Of a stretch of DNA of 64,000 nucleotides, positions 56,090-64,000 are shown piece by piece. The notes below the pieces were generated by a model that had not been told where the DNA came from, made no database searches, and saw only the letters and a list, made by a program, of their open reading frames with translations. A program made the translations under genes and the position numbers. Location: positions 310,001-374,000 of the forward strand of contig NZ_RQER01000006.1 in the NCBI RefSeq assembly GCF_004770615.1. The letters run 5' to 3'. Position 1 is the stretch's first letter; each line of letters starts with the position of its first letter. The DNA is from Leptospira langatensis (lineage in GTDB: Bacteria > Spirochaetota > Leptospiria > Leptospirales > Leptospiraceae).

Positions 56090-58627
56090 TTACACTAGCG
56101 CAGGTTCTTCGGAACGCTCCGGATTGTTCGGAGAACTTCCTCCGTCCTTCTGGTCCGCCGGTTTATAGTCGGTCCAAGCCTCTTCCGCAAAGTCCAGTTT
56201 CCCTTCTTTAAAGGATACTGTGATCTTAGTAGGCTCTTTGTAAGCGCCTTTGAGAGTCTGAACAGCCATATAATCTTCCAATTCTCTTTGGAATACTCGG
56301 CGAAGAGGACGTGCTCCGAATTTCTCGTCGTAACCCACATCCATGAAGTGATTCTTCGCTTCTTGGGTAAGTTCGATCTGGATCTTCTTGTCCAGAAGTC
56401 TCTTATTGGTATCGCGGATCATGATATCCATGATTCCCATAAGCTCTTCTTTTCTCAGCGGTTTGAAGTAGACTACTTCGTCGACGCGGTTCAAGAACTC
56501 AGGGTTGAAGTGTTTCTTCAACTGTTCTCTTGCCTGGTCGGACTTGTATTTGTCCTCTTCTCCCGAACGATCCTCGAATCCGAGTCTTACGGTGCTAGAG
56601 ATCTCTTTCGCTCCGATATTCGAAGTCATGATGATGATCGCATCACGGAAATTGACTTTGCGCCCCTTGGTATCCGTCAGGTTTCCTTCTTCCATTACTT
56701 GTAGAAGGATATTGAAGATATCATGGTGAGCCTTTTCGATCTCATCCAACAGAATGATAGAATAAGGCTTCTTGCGAACGAATTCAGTCAGCTGTCCGCC
56801 ATCATCATATCCTACGTAACCTGGAGGAGCCCCGATCAATCTACTGACCGCATGTGGTTCCATATACTCGGACATATCCACACGAAGCATCGCGTCCTGA
56901 TCTCCGAATAGGAACTCAGCCAAAGCCTTTGCAAGCTCTGTCTTACCCACTCCCGTAGGCCCAAGGAAGATAAAGGATCCAGTAGGTCTTCTTTCTGCCT
57001 TGAATCCGGTCCTTGCTCTACGCACTGACTTGGCGATCTTCTCGATCGCGTCGTCTTGTCCTACGACTCTTCGTTTAAGTTCTTCTTCTAAGCGTAGAAG
57101 TCTAGCAGACTCGTTCTCTTCCATTCTTTGGAGAGGAATTCCGGTCCACTGTGAGACCACAGAAAGAATATCGTCTTCGTCGATGGAGACTGCGAAGTCG
57201 TCCAGTTTCTCCTGCCAAGATCTGATCTTTTCTTCCAGAACTTGTTTCTTACGATTTACTTCGTCTCTGACTCCGGCAGCTTTTTCATACTCTTGAGAAC
57301 GGACCAGATCTTCTTTCTTTTGAGAAAGCGATTTGATCTCTTCTTCCAAGTCTTTCACCGCTTGCGGACGTGCGCAGTTTGCAAGTCTTGCTTTTGCTCC
57401 CGCCTCGTCGATGATATCGATCGCCTTGTCAGGAAGGTATCTATCGTTGATATATCTATGAGATAGTTTTACGGATTGCTCCAAAGCACGATCCGAATAA
57501 CGGACCTTGTGGTGAGCTTCATACGCTTTCTTCAGTCCGGTTAGGATCAGAATAGCGTCCTCTACCGAAGGCTCGGCCACTTTCACTACTTGGAACCTTC
57601 TCTCCAGAGCGGAATCTCTCTCGATATACTTGCGATATTCCGTGCTAGTAGTTGCTCCGATACATTGCAACTCTCCACGAGCCAAGGCAGGCTTCAGGAT
57701 ATTTGCGGCATCTACCGCGCCTTCTGCTGCTCCCGCTCCGATCAAAGTATGCAACTCATCGATAAAGATAATGATATTGTTCGAAGAAGAGATCTCTTTC
57801 ATGATCTTCTTCAATCTTTCCTCGAATTCTCCTCTGTATTTGGTTCCTGCGATCAGGCTGGCCAAATCCAAGGAAAGAACTCGTTTATCAAAGAGTAGAT
57901 CAGGTACGTTCTTTTCTACGATCGCGAGAGCCAAGCCCTCGACGATAGCAGTCTTACCCACTCCGGATTCTCCCACAAGAACAGGGTTGTTCTTGGTCTT
58001 ACGGGAAAGGATCTGGATCACTCTTTGGATCTCATTTGCTCTTCCGACCACAGGATCTAGTTTTTTATCTCTGGCAAGTTGTGTTAGATCGCGTGCAAAC
58101 TCATCCAAGATAGGTGTCTTGGTCTTTTCGGCACGCGGCGTTCCTGGCTGTGCGGTCGGTTGGCTGGATACTCCCACGGTGCTAGTCGGAGGTGCGCCTA
58201 GCAAGCGGAGGATCTCTCCTTTGATGACATTGTAGTTAACGCTGAATGAATACAGCGCGCCACCTGCGATATTGTTATTATCGCGCAGCAATGCGAGAAG
58301 GATATGCTCAGTTCCCACATAATTATGTTTGAGACGTTTTGCCTCTTCCTTGGAAAGCTCGATGATCTTTTGATATCGATCCTGTCCTTGGGCCATGTCC
58401 ATCAACAAAGTACCGGAGTTCTCTCTGGTCCTTCTTTCTACTTCTTTACGAAGTTCGTTCAGATTGATGTTCAAGTTATTTAATATCTTGATCGCGACCG
58501 AATCTTCTTCCTTCAACAAACCTAATAAGATATGTTCAGGGCCTATAAATTCGCTACCGAGACGCTTTGCTTCGTCTTGCGCGATCTCGTTGATTACTCG
58601 TTTTGCTCTTTTAGTAAATTCCAACAT
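56090..58627 (-). CDS. clpC: ATP-dependent Clp protease ATP-binding subunit ClpC
   Basis: An 845-residue Hsp100 unfoldase for ClpP. It has two N-terminal Clp_N repeats (about 1-145), D1 with Walker A GESGVGKT and Walker [10 protein letters not shown], a UVR/M-domain coiled coil (about 410-480), and D2 with GPTGVGKT and [12 protein letters not shown] at 58627 is preferred over GTG at 58633 because GGGAAGG lies eight bases upstream. The gene upstream encodes a McsA/McsB-like protein, as expected for ClpC regulation. Confidence 0.97.
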   Translation of the reverse strand: MLEFTKRAKRVINEIAQDEAKRLGSEFIGPEHILLGLLKEEDSVAIKILNNLNINLNELRKEVERRTRENSGTLLMDMAQGQDRYQKIIELSKEEAKRLKHNYVGTEHILLALLRDNNNIAGGALYSFSVNYNVIKGEILRLLGAPPTSTVGVSSQPTAQPGTPRAEKTKTPILDEFARDLTQLARDKKLDPVVGRANEIQRVIQILSRKTKNNPVLVGESGVGKTAIVEGLALAIVEKNVPDLLFDKRVLSLDLASLIAGTKYRGEFEERLKKIMKEISSSNNIIIFIDELHTLIGAGAAEGAVDAANILKPALARGELQCIGATTSTEYRKYIERDSALERRFQVVKVAEPSVEDAILILTGLKKAYEAHHKVRYSDRALEQSVKLSHRYINDRYLPDKAIDIIDEAGAKARLANCARPQAVKDLEEEIKSLSQKKEDLVRSQEYEKAAGVRDEVNRKKQVLEEKIRSWQEKLDDFAVSIDEDDILSVVSQWTGIPLQRMEENESARLLRLEEELKRRVVGQDDAIEKIAKSVRRARTGFKAERRPTGSFIFLGPTGVGKTELAKALAEFLFGDQDAMLRVDMSEYMEPHAVSRLIGAPPGYVGYDDGGQLTEFVRKKPYSIILLDEIEKAHHDIFNILLQVMEEGNLTDTKGRKVNFRDAIIIMTSNIGAKEISSTVRLGFEDRSGEEDKYKSDQAREQLKKHFNPEFLNRVDEVVYFKPLRKEELMGIMDIMIRDTNKRLLDKKIQIELTQEAKNHFMDVGYDEKFGARPLRRVFQRELEDYMAVQTLKGAYKEPTKITVSFKEGKLDFAEEAWTDYKPADQKDGGSSPNNPERSEEPALV

Positions 58628-58730
58628 GTGCACGCCCTTCCCGCTGGCTTCTGTAGGTTAGACTGTATTCGCATCCAATTTCCAACTAGGGAGCCGGATC
58701 TTCCCTTAAAGAATATATCGGATGACTTAA

Positions 58731-59570
58731 TCAAAAAGGATTATGGGGCAAGGATGGTTTTGTCCCATCTTTTCCGCTTATTACCAGTAAGGCTAAATAG
58801 GAAACCAAATTGAAAAAGGAATTTTTTCGATTCTGTCCGAAATTTTTTCGGAAAAACACCAATCTCTGCTTCAATTCTTCCCGATAGAAGCCCCAGTCTG
58901 TAGGCAATCTAAAGCCGGAAAGATCTCCAGTCTCCGCAAGGTTTGCGGGAATGGATACTGATAACTTATCTCCATGTCCCGAGTTCGTCGGGCAAGAATT
59001 CACGAAGCCAATCCCCTCTAAGAAATCAAACTGATCCTCGGCCCAGAATTTTTGTAAAAAATCTGATCCTAGAATAGAGTTTAGCTCCAGAAGCGAATCG
59101 GTTACATATTCCCAACGAATATGATCCTCGTCTCCTGCTACTAAAGTCCCAGAATTCCAAGGAAATCTATCGGCAAATTCCGGAATTTTAGGTTTTTTTT
59201 GAGGAGGCGACGCTCCTTCTTCCTGATTTTGAGAAGAAGACTCCAGAAACTCCCGCAAGAATCGGTTCGTTTTCTTAGATTGTTGGGGATAAATACTATT
59301 CCGAGGATTTCTGGCTACTCTAAATCTATAAGTAAAAGGCAACCGATAGGAGTCGATCCTCTCCAGTCTTTCCGGCAAAGAGATCCGTTCCCAATCTTCC
59401 CAAAAAGAAGCAGATATCAATTCGGGAAGAGGCTTCCAATCCTCGGCCGCTTGGTTCGGAATGAATTTGGTGTATTCTTCTCCCAGGAATCGGACACAAT
59501 GAAAGCAACCTATCTTGCCCTTGTCCTTCCAGTCTAGAAGGGTTAAGCCGCAATAGACGCAGGCTTCCAC
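58731..59570 (-). CDS. McsA-type zinc finger fused to a shortened McsB-like protein
   Basis: A 279-residue protein. Residues 4-25 form a McsA-like zinc finger (C4, C7, C22, C25, with GKIGCFHC). The rest follows McsB (protein-arginine kinase): FTYRFRVARNPRN (79-91, the SSRIRLARN segment), GDEDHIRWE (146-154, the NEEDHIR segment) and IGFVNSCPTNSGHGDKLS (187-204). In active McsB the last reads SCPTN-x-GTGxRAS; here the arginine is K202. The second half of the kinase, with ATP-binding residues, is missing. GTG start directly after lolD's stop; clpC follows. Confidence 0.75.
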   Translation of the reverse strand: MEACVYCGLTLLDWKDKGKIGCFHCVRFLGEEYTKFIPNQAAEDWKPLPELISASFWEDWERISLPERLERIDSYRLPFTYRFRVARNPRNSIYPQQSKKTNRFLREFLESSSQNQEEGASPPQKKPKIPEFADRFPWNSGTLVAGDEDHIRWEYVTDSLLELNSILGSDFLQKFWAEDQFDFLEGIGFVNSCPTNSGHGDKLSVSIPANLAETGDLSGFRLPTDWGFYREELKQRLVFFRKNFGQNRKNSFFNLVSYLALLVISGKDGTKPSLPHNPF

Positions 59571-59571
59571 A

Positions 59572-60267
59572 TCATTGCACCGTTTGCGGGGAGACTACAG
59601 GTCTTAGCTTTCCTTGAAAGATCTGATTTCGTTTATGGGCAAGCGCTGCAAGCTCCATATCGTGGGTTACGAGGATTAAACTGAATCGCAAGTCCTTTTG
59701 CAATTCTTGGATCAGGTTCATTAGATTTCTTGAATTTTCTCTATCAAGATTCCCTGTGGGTTCGTCCGCAAGAATGAGTTTCTTTCCCGCGACTAGAGCC
59801 CTTGCCACTCCCACTCTCGCGCTTTCTCCTCCCGATAATTGAGAAGGATAACTGTCCAATCTGTCTTTCAGGCCGACCTTTTCCAAGATGGAAACCGCTT
59901 CGTCTTTTGCCTTATTGGGGGAATAACCCCTGATGAGTAGAGGTATAGAAACGTTCTCTAATGCGGAAAAATCAGGAAGGAGCAAATGATGTTGGAATAT
60001 GAATGCGATCTTCTCTGCACGGAAGGCTTCTTTCCCTTTTTCGTCCAGTTCGGCCAATTTGATTCCACAGACTTCAACTTCTCCGGAATCGAATGTGTCC
60101 ATTGCGCCTAGGATATTCAATAAAGTTGATTTTCCGATCCCGGACTTTCCTTCGATGGAGAAGATCTCTGCTTCTTCGACATCCATATCCAATCCGTCGA
60201 TAACGGAGAATTCTTTTTCTAGGACATGATACTTTTTGACTAGGTTTCTGATTTTAATGATACTCAC
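59572..60267 (-). CDS. lolD: Lipoprotein-releasing ABC ATPase LolD
   Basis: A 231-residue ATPase with Walker [11 protein letters not shown]-loop [12 protein letters not shown], signature [15 protein letters not shown], Walker [13 protein letters not shown] and H-loop VTHD. Together with the permease 1 base upstream it forms a LolCDE-like complex that extracts lipoproteins from the inner membrane. Confidence 0.93.
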   Translation of the reverse strand: MSIIKIRNLVKKYHVLEKEFSVIDGLDMDVEEAEIFSIEGKSGIGKSTLLNILGAMDTFDSGEVEVCGIKLAELDEKGKEAFRAEKIAFIFQHHLLLPDFSALENVSIPLLIRGYSPNKAKDEAVSILEKVGLKDRLDSYPSQLSGGESARVGVARALVAGKKLILADEPTGNLDRENSRNLMNLIQELQKDLRFSLILVTHDMELAALAHKRNQIFQGKLRPVVSPQTVQ

Positions 60268-60268
60268 G

Positions 60269-61651
60269 TTAGTCGTTCCTTATCGTGTCCACTGGGTTCA
60301 AGCTAGCGGCCCATCTGGCAGGAAAATATCCGGCGATCCCGGATAGGATCGTGGCCGCTGTGGTCACCATGAAGATGAATGCGATATTGATATCCACTGG
60401 GATCTGATCGAAGTAATAGATCCTTTTAGGCACTAGCTCTACAGGACTCCAATCCGATCCGGAAAGTGCGGCAAAGTCCGGTCCGAACATATTGATGATC
60501 TCTTCTATCCCACCCACGATGCTTTCCAAGGAATTTGCAAGAAAGATGCCTGTCACTCCTCCGATCAAGGAAGCCAGGATCCCAACCAGCATAGCATTCA
60601 GCGTGAAGATCAAAAGTATATCGGAAGAAGGAAGCCCAAGAGCCTTTAATACACCGATGGACTTTCTCTTTGCTCTCACTAACGAGTAAACGGAAGCAAC
60701 CATTCCGAGCGCGGCCAAGATAATGAATGAGAAAACGATAATAGAGATGATCGTCTTTTCCAGTTTAAGAGCTGCGAGAAGATTTTCTTGTTCTTCTGCG
60801 ATCGTTCTCACAGAAAGGGATGCAGCCGATTCGACTTCTCTTTCAAACTCTGCGTCGGAGAATAATCTATGCAGCTTTCGTTTGCAGAAGGCGAGATCGT
60901 CCAAGGACTTCACCTTGATCGTGATCTGATTCACCGCTTCTCTCATTTTAAAGAATCTTTGTGCGGTAGGAAGCGCCATATAGACAAAGCTGGAATCGAA
61001 CTTATAATTTCCCGTCTTAAAGAAACCGGAGACCCTGAAATTCTCTACGCTGACTTCCACACCTTTTCCGAGAGAGAACCTTCCTCCGGGAACTGCGAGA
61101 GTGAGTTGCTTGCCGAGTCCGAAATTGTACAGATCCTCCATTTCCTTTCCAAGGATAATGAAGTTCTCCTTACTCATCTGCGTTAGTTCATCTCGGTTGT
61201 AATGGACCACTCTCGGAAAACTAGGCAGCTTATGAGCGAGCAGATCCTCGACACTAGTAACTGGAACTGCTTTGATCAAGACCGGATAGAAAATATTATA
61301 TCTTTGGATAAGACCATGACTTTGGATCCCTCCTTCGACGGCGAGGATCCTGGATTGAAGCTCTGGGGTCTTTTCGATGAACTGTATGATCTTTTGGTAA
61401 TCCCGGATCTCTCCGCCATTGGAACTACTTTCTATTGTAATATGTTCTCCACCCTGCCACAGAGATTCCTTCAATTGTCTTTGAAAACCATTGAAGATGG
61501 ATAAGACTACGATCAAGAGGGAAACTCCCACTGCCATCACGATAAATGAGACCCTAGATTTCAGGGACAAAAGACCGGTAACGCGAGAGCCTCTGATATA
61601 ACGGGAAGTAAGAAGAAGGATTAAAGGAGATCTTTTAAAGAGGAAATTCAT
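60269..61651 (-). CDS. LolC/LolE-type lipoprotein-releasing permease
   Basis: A 460-residue permease with an N-terminal transmembrane helix (about 35-57), a MacB-type periplasmic domain (about 60-290; with the family-typical [21 protein letters not shown]), and three C-terminal FtsX helices (about 310-340, 360-385 and 425-450). Start at M12 of the longer frame, in the [23 protein letters not shown] family pattern; 61684 is an alternative. Only one permease gene is present, so it may act as a homodimer (LolF-like). Confidence 0.88.
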   Translation of the reverse strand: MNFLFKRSPLILLLTSRYIRGSRVTGLLSLKSRVSFIVMAVGVSLLIVVLSIFNGFQRQLKESLWQGGEHITIESSSNGGEIRDYQKIIQFIEKTPELQSRILAVEGGIQSHGLIQRYNIFYPVLIKAVPVTSVEDLLAHKLPSFPRVVHYNRDELTQMSKENFIILGKEMEDLYNFGLGKQLTLAVPGGRFSLGKGVEVSVENFRVSGFFKTGNYKFDSSFVYMALPTAQRFFKMREAVNQITIKVKSLDDLAFCKRKLHRLFSDAEFEREVESAASLSVRTIAEEQENLLAALKLEKTIISIIVFSFIILAALGMVASVYSLVRAKRKSIGVLKALGLPSSDILLIFTLNAMLVGILASLIGGVTGIFLANSLESIVGGIEEIINMFGPDFAALSGSDWSPVELVPKRIYYFDQIPVDINIAFIFMVTTAATILSGIAGYFPARWAASLNPVDTIRND

Positions 61652-61786
61652 CGGTTCAGCAGGTGAAATTAAACATACCCGCAAAATTCCTTAGTTTGAC
61701 AATTATCAGATTTCGATGCAGGATGTCAAAAAAAAGTCGATACTGATTTGGGCTCAGAGTAGTATCGGTCTTTCATTCGAAATTTT

Positions 61787-62797
61787 ATGCCATCCGAACA
61801 AGTTTATTCTTTATTATTCCAATCTAGAGATAGTACCTCTTCTCTGTATATCTTATTCGGGGGGATCGTAGATCCGGTTTCTAGCCGTATAGAGAAATTT
61901 GAAGTTGTAGCGGTAGGAAATAGCGAACTCATCAATATCCCTCTTTCCGGAGCCACTTACAAAGACATTACAAACGTCTGCCAAAAGATCAAGTACGAAG
62001 GAAAACAACTCAAGAATCTTACGAATAAACTCCAAGAATTATTCCAAACGAGCGGCCGCTCCGACGATTTCATGGAACAATTGATCCATTATATCAATAA
62101 GAGAGAAGACGATAAGATCCGCTACCTGATCAATCAAATCGGGAACCAAGCAATGGGAAATACCAAGCCGGATATTACACTTTGGTATTCTTTGATCGAT
62201 CGGGGAAAGATAGATGAGGCTGGAAGTTCCAAGTCCTCCTTTGAAACTCTTGATACCGAAGAGGCTCCCGAAGTCACTCCCGACGAGGCTCCGGTCATTC
62301 CGATCGGAACTCCTACAGGTATCGATGCGAATATTCCTGCAAACGCAACCAGGATCCAGTTCAAGTTCATTCTTTCTCCTGTATCTGGGATCCCGGTCAA
62401 TCAGTTGAGACCAGGGGATCAGATCGTAGTCCAATTGATCGGCAGTGATCCTGCCACTCTCGGTATCATAGACGTGATGAAATTGAAAATGGAAGACGGA
62501 AGTATCAAGCCTGTTCCTGCGACTGTAGTCGCTACGGAAAACAAGGGAGTGGAAAACGAAACCGTCATCAAGATCGGGAATGATATCTTCGGCAAGATCT
62601 ACGAAGAAGAGAACTCTATCAAGGTCCGCCCGTACACTGGAGATAAACCTGCAGCACCAAGAGGAAGCGCAAGCTCTGCCTCATCCGCATCTTCCGCTTC
62701 TCTGGAGGCAGGAGAATCCAGCCTGCTTCTTACCGTTCTCATTGCCTTGGGAGTCGTGGGGATCGGAATGGTTGCCATATTCGTCTTCCTATTTTAA
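61787..62797 (+). CDS. Tail-anchored membrane protein of unknown function
   Basis: A 336-residue cytosolic protein with one C-terminal transmembrane helix (about 312-336) preceded by a Ser/Ala-rich linker (about 293-308). The N-terminal half is alpha-helical and charged (LNKLQELF-type heptads around residue 85); the second half is beta-rich. No family recognised. It is separated from the lolC/E start by about 135 bases. Confidence 0.72.
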   Translation: MPSEQVYSLLFQSRDSTSSLYILFGGIVDPVSSRIEKFEVVAVGNSELINIPLSGATYKDITNVCQKIKYEGKQLKNLTNKLQELFQTSGRSDDFMEQLIHYINKREDDKIRYLINQIGNQAMGNTKPDITLWYSLIDRGKIDEAGSSKSSFETLDTEEAPEVTPDEAPVIPIGTPTGIDANIPANATRIQFKFILSPVSGIPVNQLRPGDQIVVQLIGSDPATLGIIDVMKLKMEDGSIKPVPATVVATENKGVENETVIKIGNDIFGKIYEEENSIKVRPYTGDKPAAPRGSASSASSASSASLEAGESSLLLTVLIALGVVGIGMVAIFVFLF

Positions 62798-62856
62798 ACT
62801 TTTTGGATGAAGAGAATCCGGCTTAGAGAAATCCTAGTCGTTACAGCGTCAGCAGA

Positions 62857-63900
62857 ATGAAATCCCGAAGCCAACTGATCATCGCATATATCATTCCCTT
62901 CCTTCTTTTACTCGTAAGCGTATTCCAACTCTTCTTGCAGCCTACGTTCCTGGATGCAAACGACACTTCTACCATGGAAGCCTTGTTGGATGGAACAGGC
63001 AAGGAACCTGCTTCCGGTTTTTATTTCCAAGGCGGTGCGATCTCTCAGCTATTTTTGACCCAAAAGATCATCGCTGAGATCAACGACCCTTCTCTTCCTA
63101 CTGACTCTCAGCCGGAGGAGACCAAGGACAGACTAGGCCGGGTCCTCTTAGGGCAGAAGATACAGATCTTCTTCTATATCTTTCTGGCAGTCCTTTCGTT
63201 TACTTCCTTTATCTCTCTTTATTATAGAGCCTTCTTCTATGCATTCTTGAACCGGATCTTGTATTTCTTCGGGATCATCTACGCGCTTACTGCGTTACCT
63301 ACGTTAGTCGGAGCTACGGTTCGCACTCCGGATTCCGTGGCATGGATCCTTCCGATCGTAGTGTTTTTCTTGGGATGGATCATCGGTATGATCTATCTGA
63401 TGGTCTCCATCGGTTCTATTTTCAAAAAGGATCCTGCGGAAAGATTTAGCGCTCTCCAAAATTTGAGAGAAGACGAAGCGGAATTCAGGACAGGAAAGAA
63501 AGCGGACAGCGAGACTTTCTGGACTTCCGTTTGGCATTTCTTCGGGATCCTGGCATTAGGGACTTTGATCGGAGACCTGATCTATATTCCTCTATTCGTT
63601 CTTCAGAAAAATTACTCCGAGCAATTCGGAATATTGCTCATATTGGCGATCATCCTTCTTTCCGCTTTCTATATCCGGAATTATCTGAAATTCGGCAAAA
63701 GCTCCGAACTGGGAAAGTATCAGAACCTGGCTTTAGCATTCGGCTATTTGCAAGCGAGATTCATTCGGATCATTCTCTATATCAATATCATACTAGTGAT
63801 CGTATTCGTTTTCGTGGTGGTCTTGATCGTTTGGCTGAATTCCAATTTCGGGATCTTAAAATCCCTGTTTCCATCCATCGATAGCGGACAAAATCTCTAA
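62857..63900 (+). CDS. Polytopic membrane protein of unknown function
   Basis: A 347-residue protein with an N-terminal helix (about 7-28), a periplasmic loop of about 70 residues, then six further transmembrane helices (about 100-120, 128-148, 160-185, 225-250, 258-280, 305-330). No catalytic motif. It begins 59 bases after the tail-anchored gene on the same strand and may work with it. Confidence 0.72.
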   Translation: MKSRSQLIIAYIIPFLLLLVSVFQLFLQPTFLDANDTSTMEALLDGTGKEPASGFYFQGGAISQLFLTQKIIAEINDPSLPTDSQPEETKDRLGRVLLGQKIQIFFYIFLAVLSFTSFISLYYRAFFYAFLNRILYFFGIIYALTALPTLVGATVRTPDSVAWILPIVVFFLGWIIGMIYLMVSIGSIFKKDPAERFSALQNLREDEAEFRTGKKADSETFWTSVWHFFGILALGTLIGDLIYIPLFVLQKNYSEQFGILLILAIILLSAFYIRNYLKFGKSSELGKYQNLALAFGYLQARFIRIILYINIILVIVFVFVVVLIVWLNSNFGILKSLFPSIDSGQNL

Positions 63901-64000
63901 GGAATTCTTTCCGACCACATAGCAAATTGCTATATGAGAAAACGTTAATATAATATAATACGTTCGATCCAAGACCCTGCGAAATGCGGTAAAGATCCCT

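Noticed and set aside
63918..63932. ATAGCA-N3-TGCTAT palindrome after the last gene as a terminator
   Set aside because: The six-base A/T-rich stem is too weak and lacks a T-run.
1..64000. CRISPR arrays, tRNA, rRNA genes, insertion sequences
   Set aside because: No regularly spaced repeats, no cloverleaf-like or rRNA-like stretches, and no transposase frames were seen in any intergenic region.

Overview
The window looks like a chromosomal segment of a Leptospira species. The evidence is the spirochete-type heat-shock operon hrcA-grpE-dnaK-dnaJ behind a perfect CIRCE element, a DUF1564 protein (a family I know essentially from Leptospira), a P83/100-like secreted coiled-coil protein, the flagellar rod genes flgB-flgC-fliE, many small lipoproteins and TPR proteins, and a ClpC gene next to a McsA/McsB-like gene. 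Most of the window has intermediate base composition and the dense, overlapping gene packing usual for this genus. The genus is an inference from gene content; I cannot fix the species.

Layout. 1-2996: an ABC exporter pair (ATPase cut by the left edge, plus an FtsX/MacB-type permease). 3114-10310 (minus strand): CIRCE, hrcA, grpE, dnaK, dnaJ, then an oxidoreductase, YqgE, a DUF2721 protein and a small Cys-rich protein, spaced tightly enough to form one long transcription unit. 10311-10750: a gene-free, strikingly G-rich spacer. 10751-14686: a visibly A/T-rich foreign cassette of three genes, an AIPR-family protein with a Mrr-like nuclease signature and two different SIR2-like proteins. This is the best candidate for an undescribed (anti-phage) system. 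14700-18940: small membrane protein, membrane-bound class III nucleotide cyclase, VOC protein, an AraC regulator divergent from a cupin lipoprotein, and a PpnP-type phosphorylase. 18941-20974: a c-di-AMP (ydaO-type) riboswitch with promoter, leading into a universal-stress-type protein and two cyclic-nucleotide-binding proteins. 20980-33139: DUF1564, msrA, PAS histidine kinase, CarF/PEDS1-type desaturase, two alpha/beta-hydrolase lipoproteins, family 4 uracil-DNA glycosylase, CDF metal exporter, a 49-residue small protein, queD-queC, a pntAB-pntB transhydrogenase pair and a DUF454 protein.

33233-38201: TPR protein plus lipoprotein, STAS protein, flgB-flgC-fliE, 7TM-AraC regulator with a DUF4345 target, closed by a two-way terminator. 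38242-44190: P83/100-like protein, serC, a secreted protein, rpiB, and a large LamG-like envelope protein. 44152-48619 (minus): five genes all overlapping end to end (two membrane sensor-like proteins, a TPR protein, then a ribbon-helix-helix plus PIN-like pair). 48696-56022: an alkaline-phosphatase-superfamily metalloenzyme, TPR/FnIII envelope proteins, a methyltransferase, mtaB, TPR and membrane proteins. 56090-61651 (minus): lolC/E-lolD-(mcsA/mcsB-like)-clpC. 61787-63900: two uncharacterised membrane proteins.

How parts connect. Protein quality control appears twice (the CIRCE/HrcA regulon and ClpC with a McsAB-like partner). Nucleotide second messengers are unusually dense around 15-21 kb (a nucleotide cyclase, a c-di-AMP riboswitch and two stand-alone cNMP-binding domains). 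The AIPR/SIR2 cassette sits exactly between the heat-shock operon and ordinary chromosomal genes, as expected for an inserted defence island.
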